Shown piece by piece: positions 13,072 to 13,212 of a stretch of DNA of 13,212 bases. The position numbers and the translations under genes are program-made. Under the pieces are notes generated by a model that worked only from the letters and a program-made list of their open reading frames with translations, made no database searches and was not told where the DNA came from. Within the stretch, counting starts at the first letter, position 1, and each line of letters begins with the position of its first letter. Source of the stretch: Cognatazoarcus sp050305135 (lineage in GTDB: Bacteria; Pseudomonadota; Gammaproteobacteria; Burkholderiales; Rhodocyclaceae); NCBI GenBank assembly GCA_050305135.1, contig JBNLET010000090.1, forward strand, positions 1 through 13,212, read 5' to 3'.

Positions 13072-13212
13072 CAGGGCAATCGCATCTTCACGTCATAAGT
13101 CCGAGCAGGTCAGCGCGGAACGTGTCCGACGTTGCTGCCAGCATTCGCTTGGTCTTGATGCTGCCCTTGCGTGACTTGTTCAGTCGAAGCAGGTTCATCA
13201 CGATATGGCGAA
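13072..13212 (-). mobile_element. End of an ISAs1-like insertion sequence (partial)
   Basis: The element runs off the right edge. Its 3' end is placed at about 13072 because the transposase stops at 13088 and the DNA from 13072 reads CAGGGCAATCGCATCTTC, the kind of CAGGG terminus expected for ISAs1-type ends; to the left the toxin frame starts. The boundary is inferred, as the partner inverted repeat and target duplication are not visible. Confidence 0.6.
13088..13212 (-). CDS. ISAs1-family transposase, C-terminal fragment
   Basis: The last 40 codons of a transposase enter from the right edge and end at a TGA (13088-13090). The residues RHIVMNLLRLNKSRKGSIKT followed by KRMLAATSDTF match the conserved C-terminal pattern RH-x3-NLLR-x-(D/N)KS-x-K-x2-IK-x-KR of ISAs1-family DDE transposases. 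The catalytic residues lie outside the window. The protein would move its own element by cut-and-paste or copy mechanisms; whether it is intact cannot be seen. Confidence 0.75.
   Translation of the reverse strand, partial: RHIVMNLLRLNKSRKGSIKTKRMLAATSDTFRADLLGLMT

Overview
The window is GC-rich (clearly above 60% by eye) with proteobacterial-style genes. A PEP-CTERM protein, a sigma-54-like promoter, an MscS channel, a DUF6600/FecR-like envelope protein and CDI-type toxin debris point to an environmental beta- or gammaproteobacterium that has an exosortase system elsewhere in its genome. I cannot name the genus. No rRNA, tRNA or CRISPR array was seen.

Layout: (1) 1-2167, minus: an incomplete gene for a large secreted protein built of at least 13 propeller-like repeats; its C-terminus lies beyond the left edge. 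(2) 2168-2774: AT-rich regulatory region, then GC-rich DNA. (3) 2775-4190, plus: a conserved 471-aa cytoplasmic protein of unknown function. (4) 4191-4692: a long gene-free stretch ending in what looks like a complete sigma-54 control region (candidate activator site, perfect IHF-consensus match, -24/-12 element) for (5) 4693-5412, plus: a PEP-CTERM exported protein. (6) Just after it lies a decayed copy of the 3' end of gene 3, then a strong hairpin serving the convergent (7) 5554-6384, minus: an MscS-type mechanosensitive channel. (8) 6738-9272, plus: a compact three-gene cluster of exported proteins (His-rich protein, glycine-zipper lipoprotein, FecR-like/DUF6600 protein). (9) 9553-11211, plus: a large CorA-like membrane protein. 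(10) 11343-13212, minus: a toxin scrapyard made of a headless and tailless CdiA/FhaB piece, two small immunity-like genes, a REP-like repeat, the last ~70 codons of a toxin that overlaps its probable immunity gene, and the end of an ISAs1-like transposase.

Functionally the window is dominated by the cell surface and envelope: exported repeat proteins, a sortable surface protein, an osmotic valve, an outer-membrane or periplasmic operon with metal-binding-type His clusters, and a divalent-cation-transporter relative. The right-hand kilobase is more AT-rich, fragmented and mobile, as expected of a recombining contact-dependent inhibition cassette array. The best candidates for something undescribed are the toxin/immunity pair at 12459-13071, the small gene at 12068-12331, and the sigma-54/IHF promoter of the PEP-CTERM gene together with the duplicated gene relic behind it.
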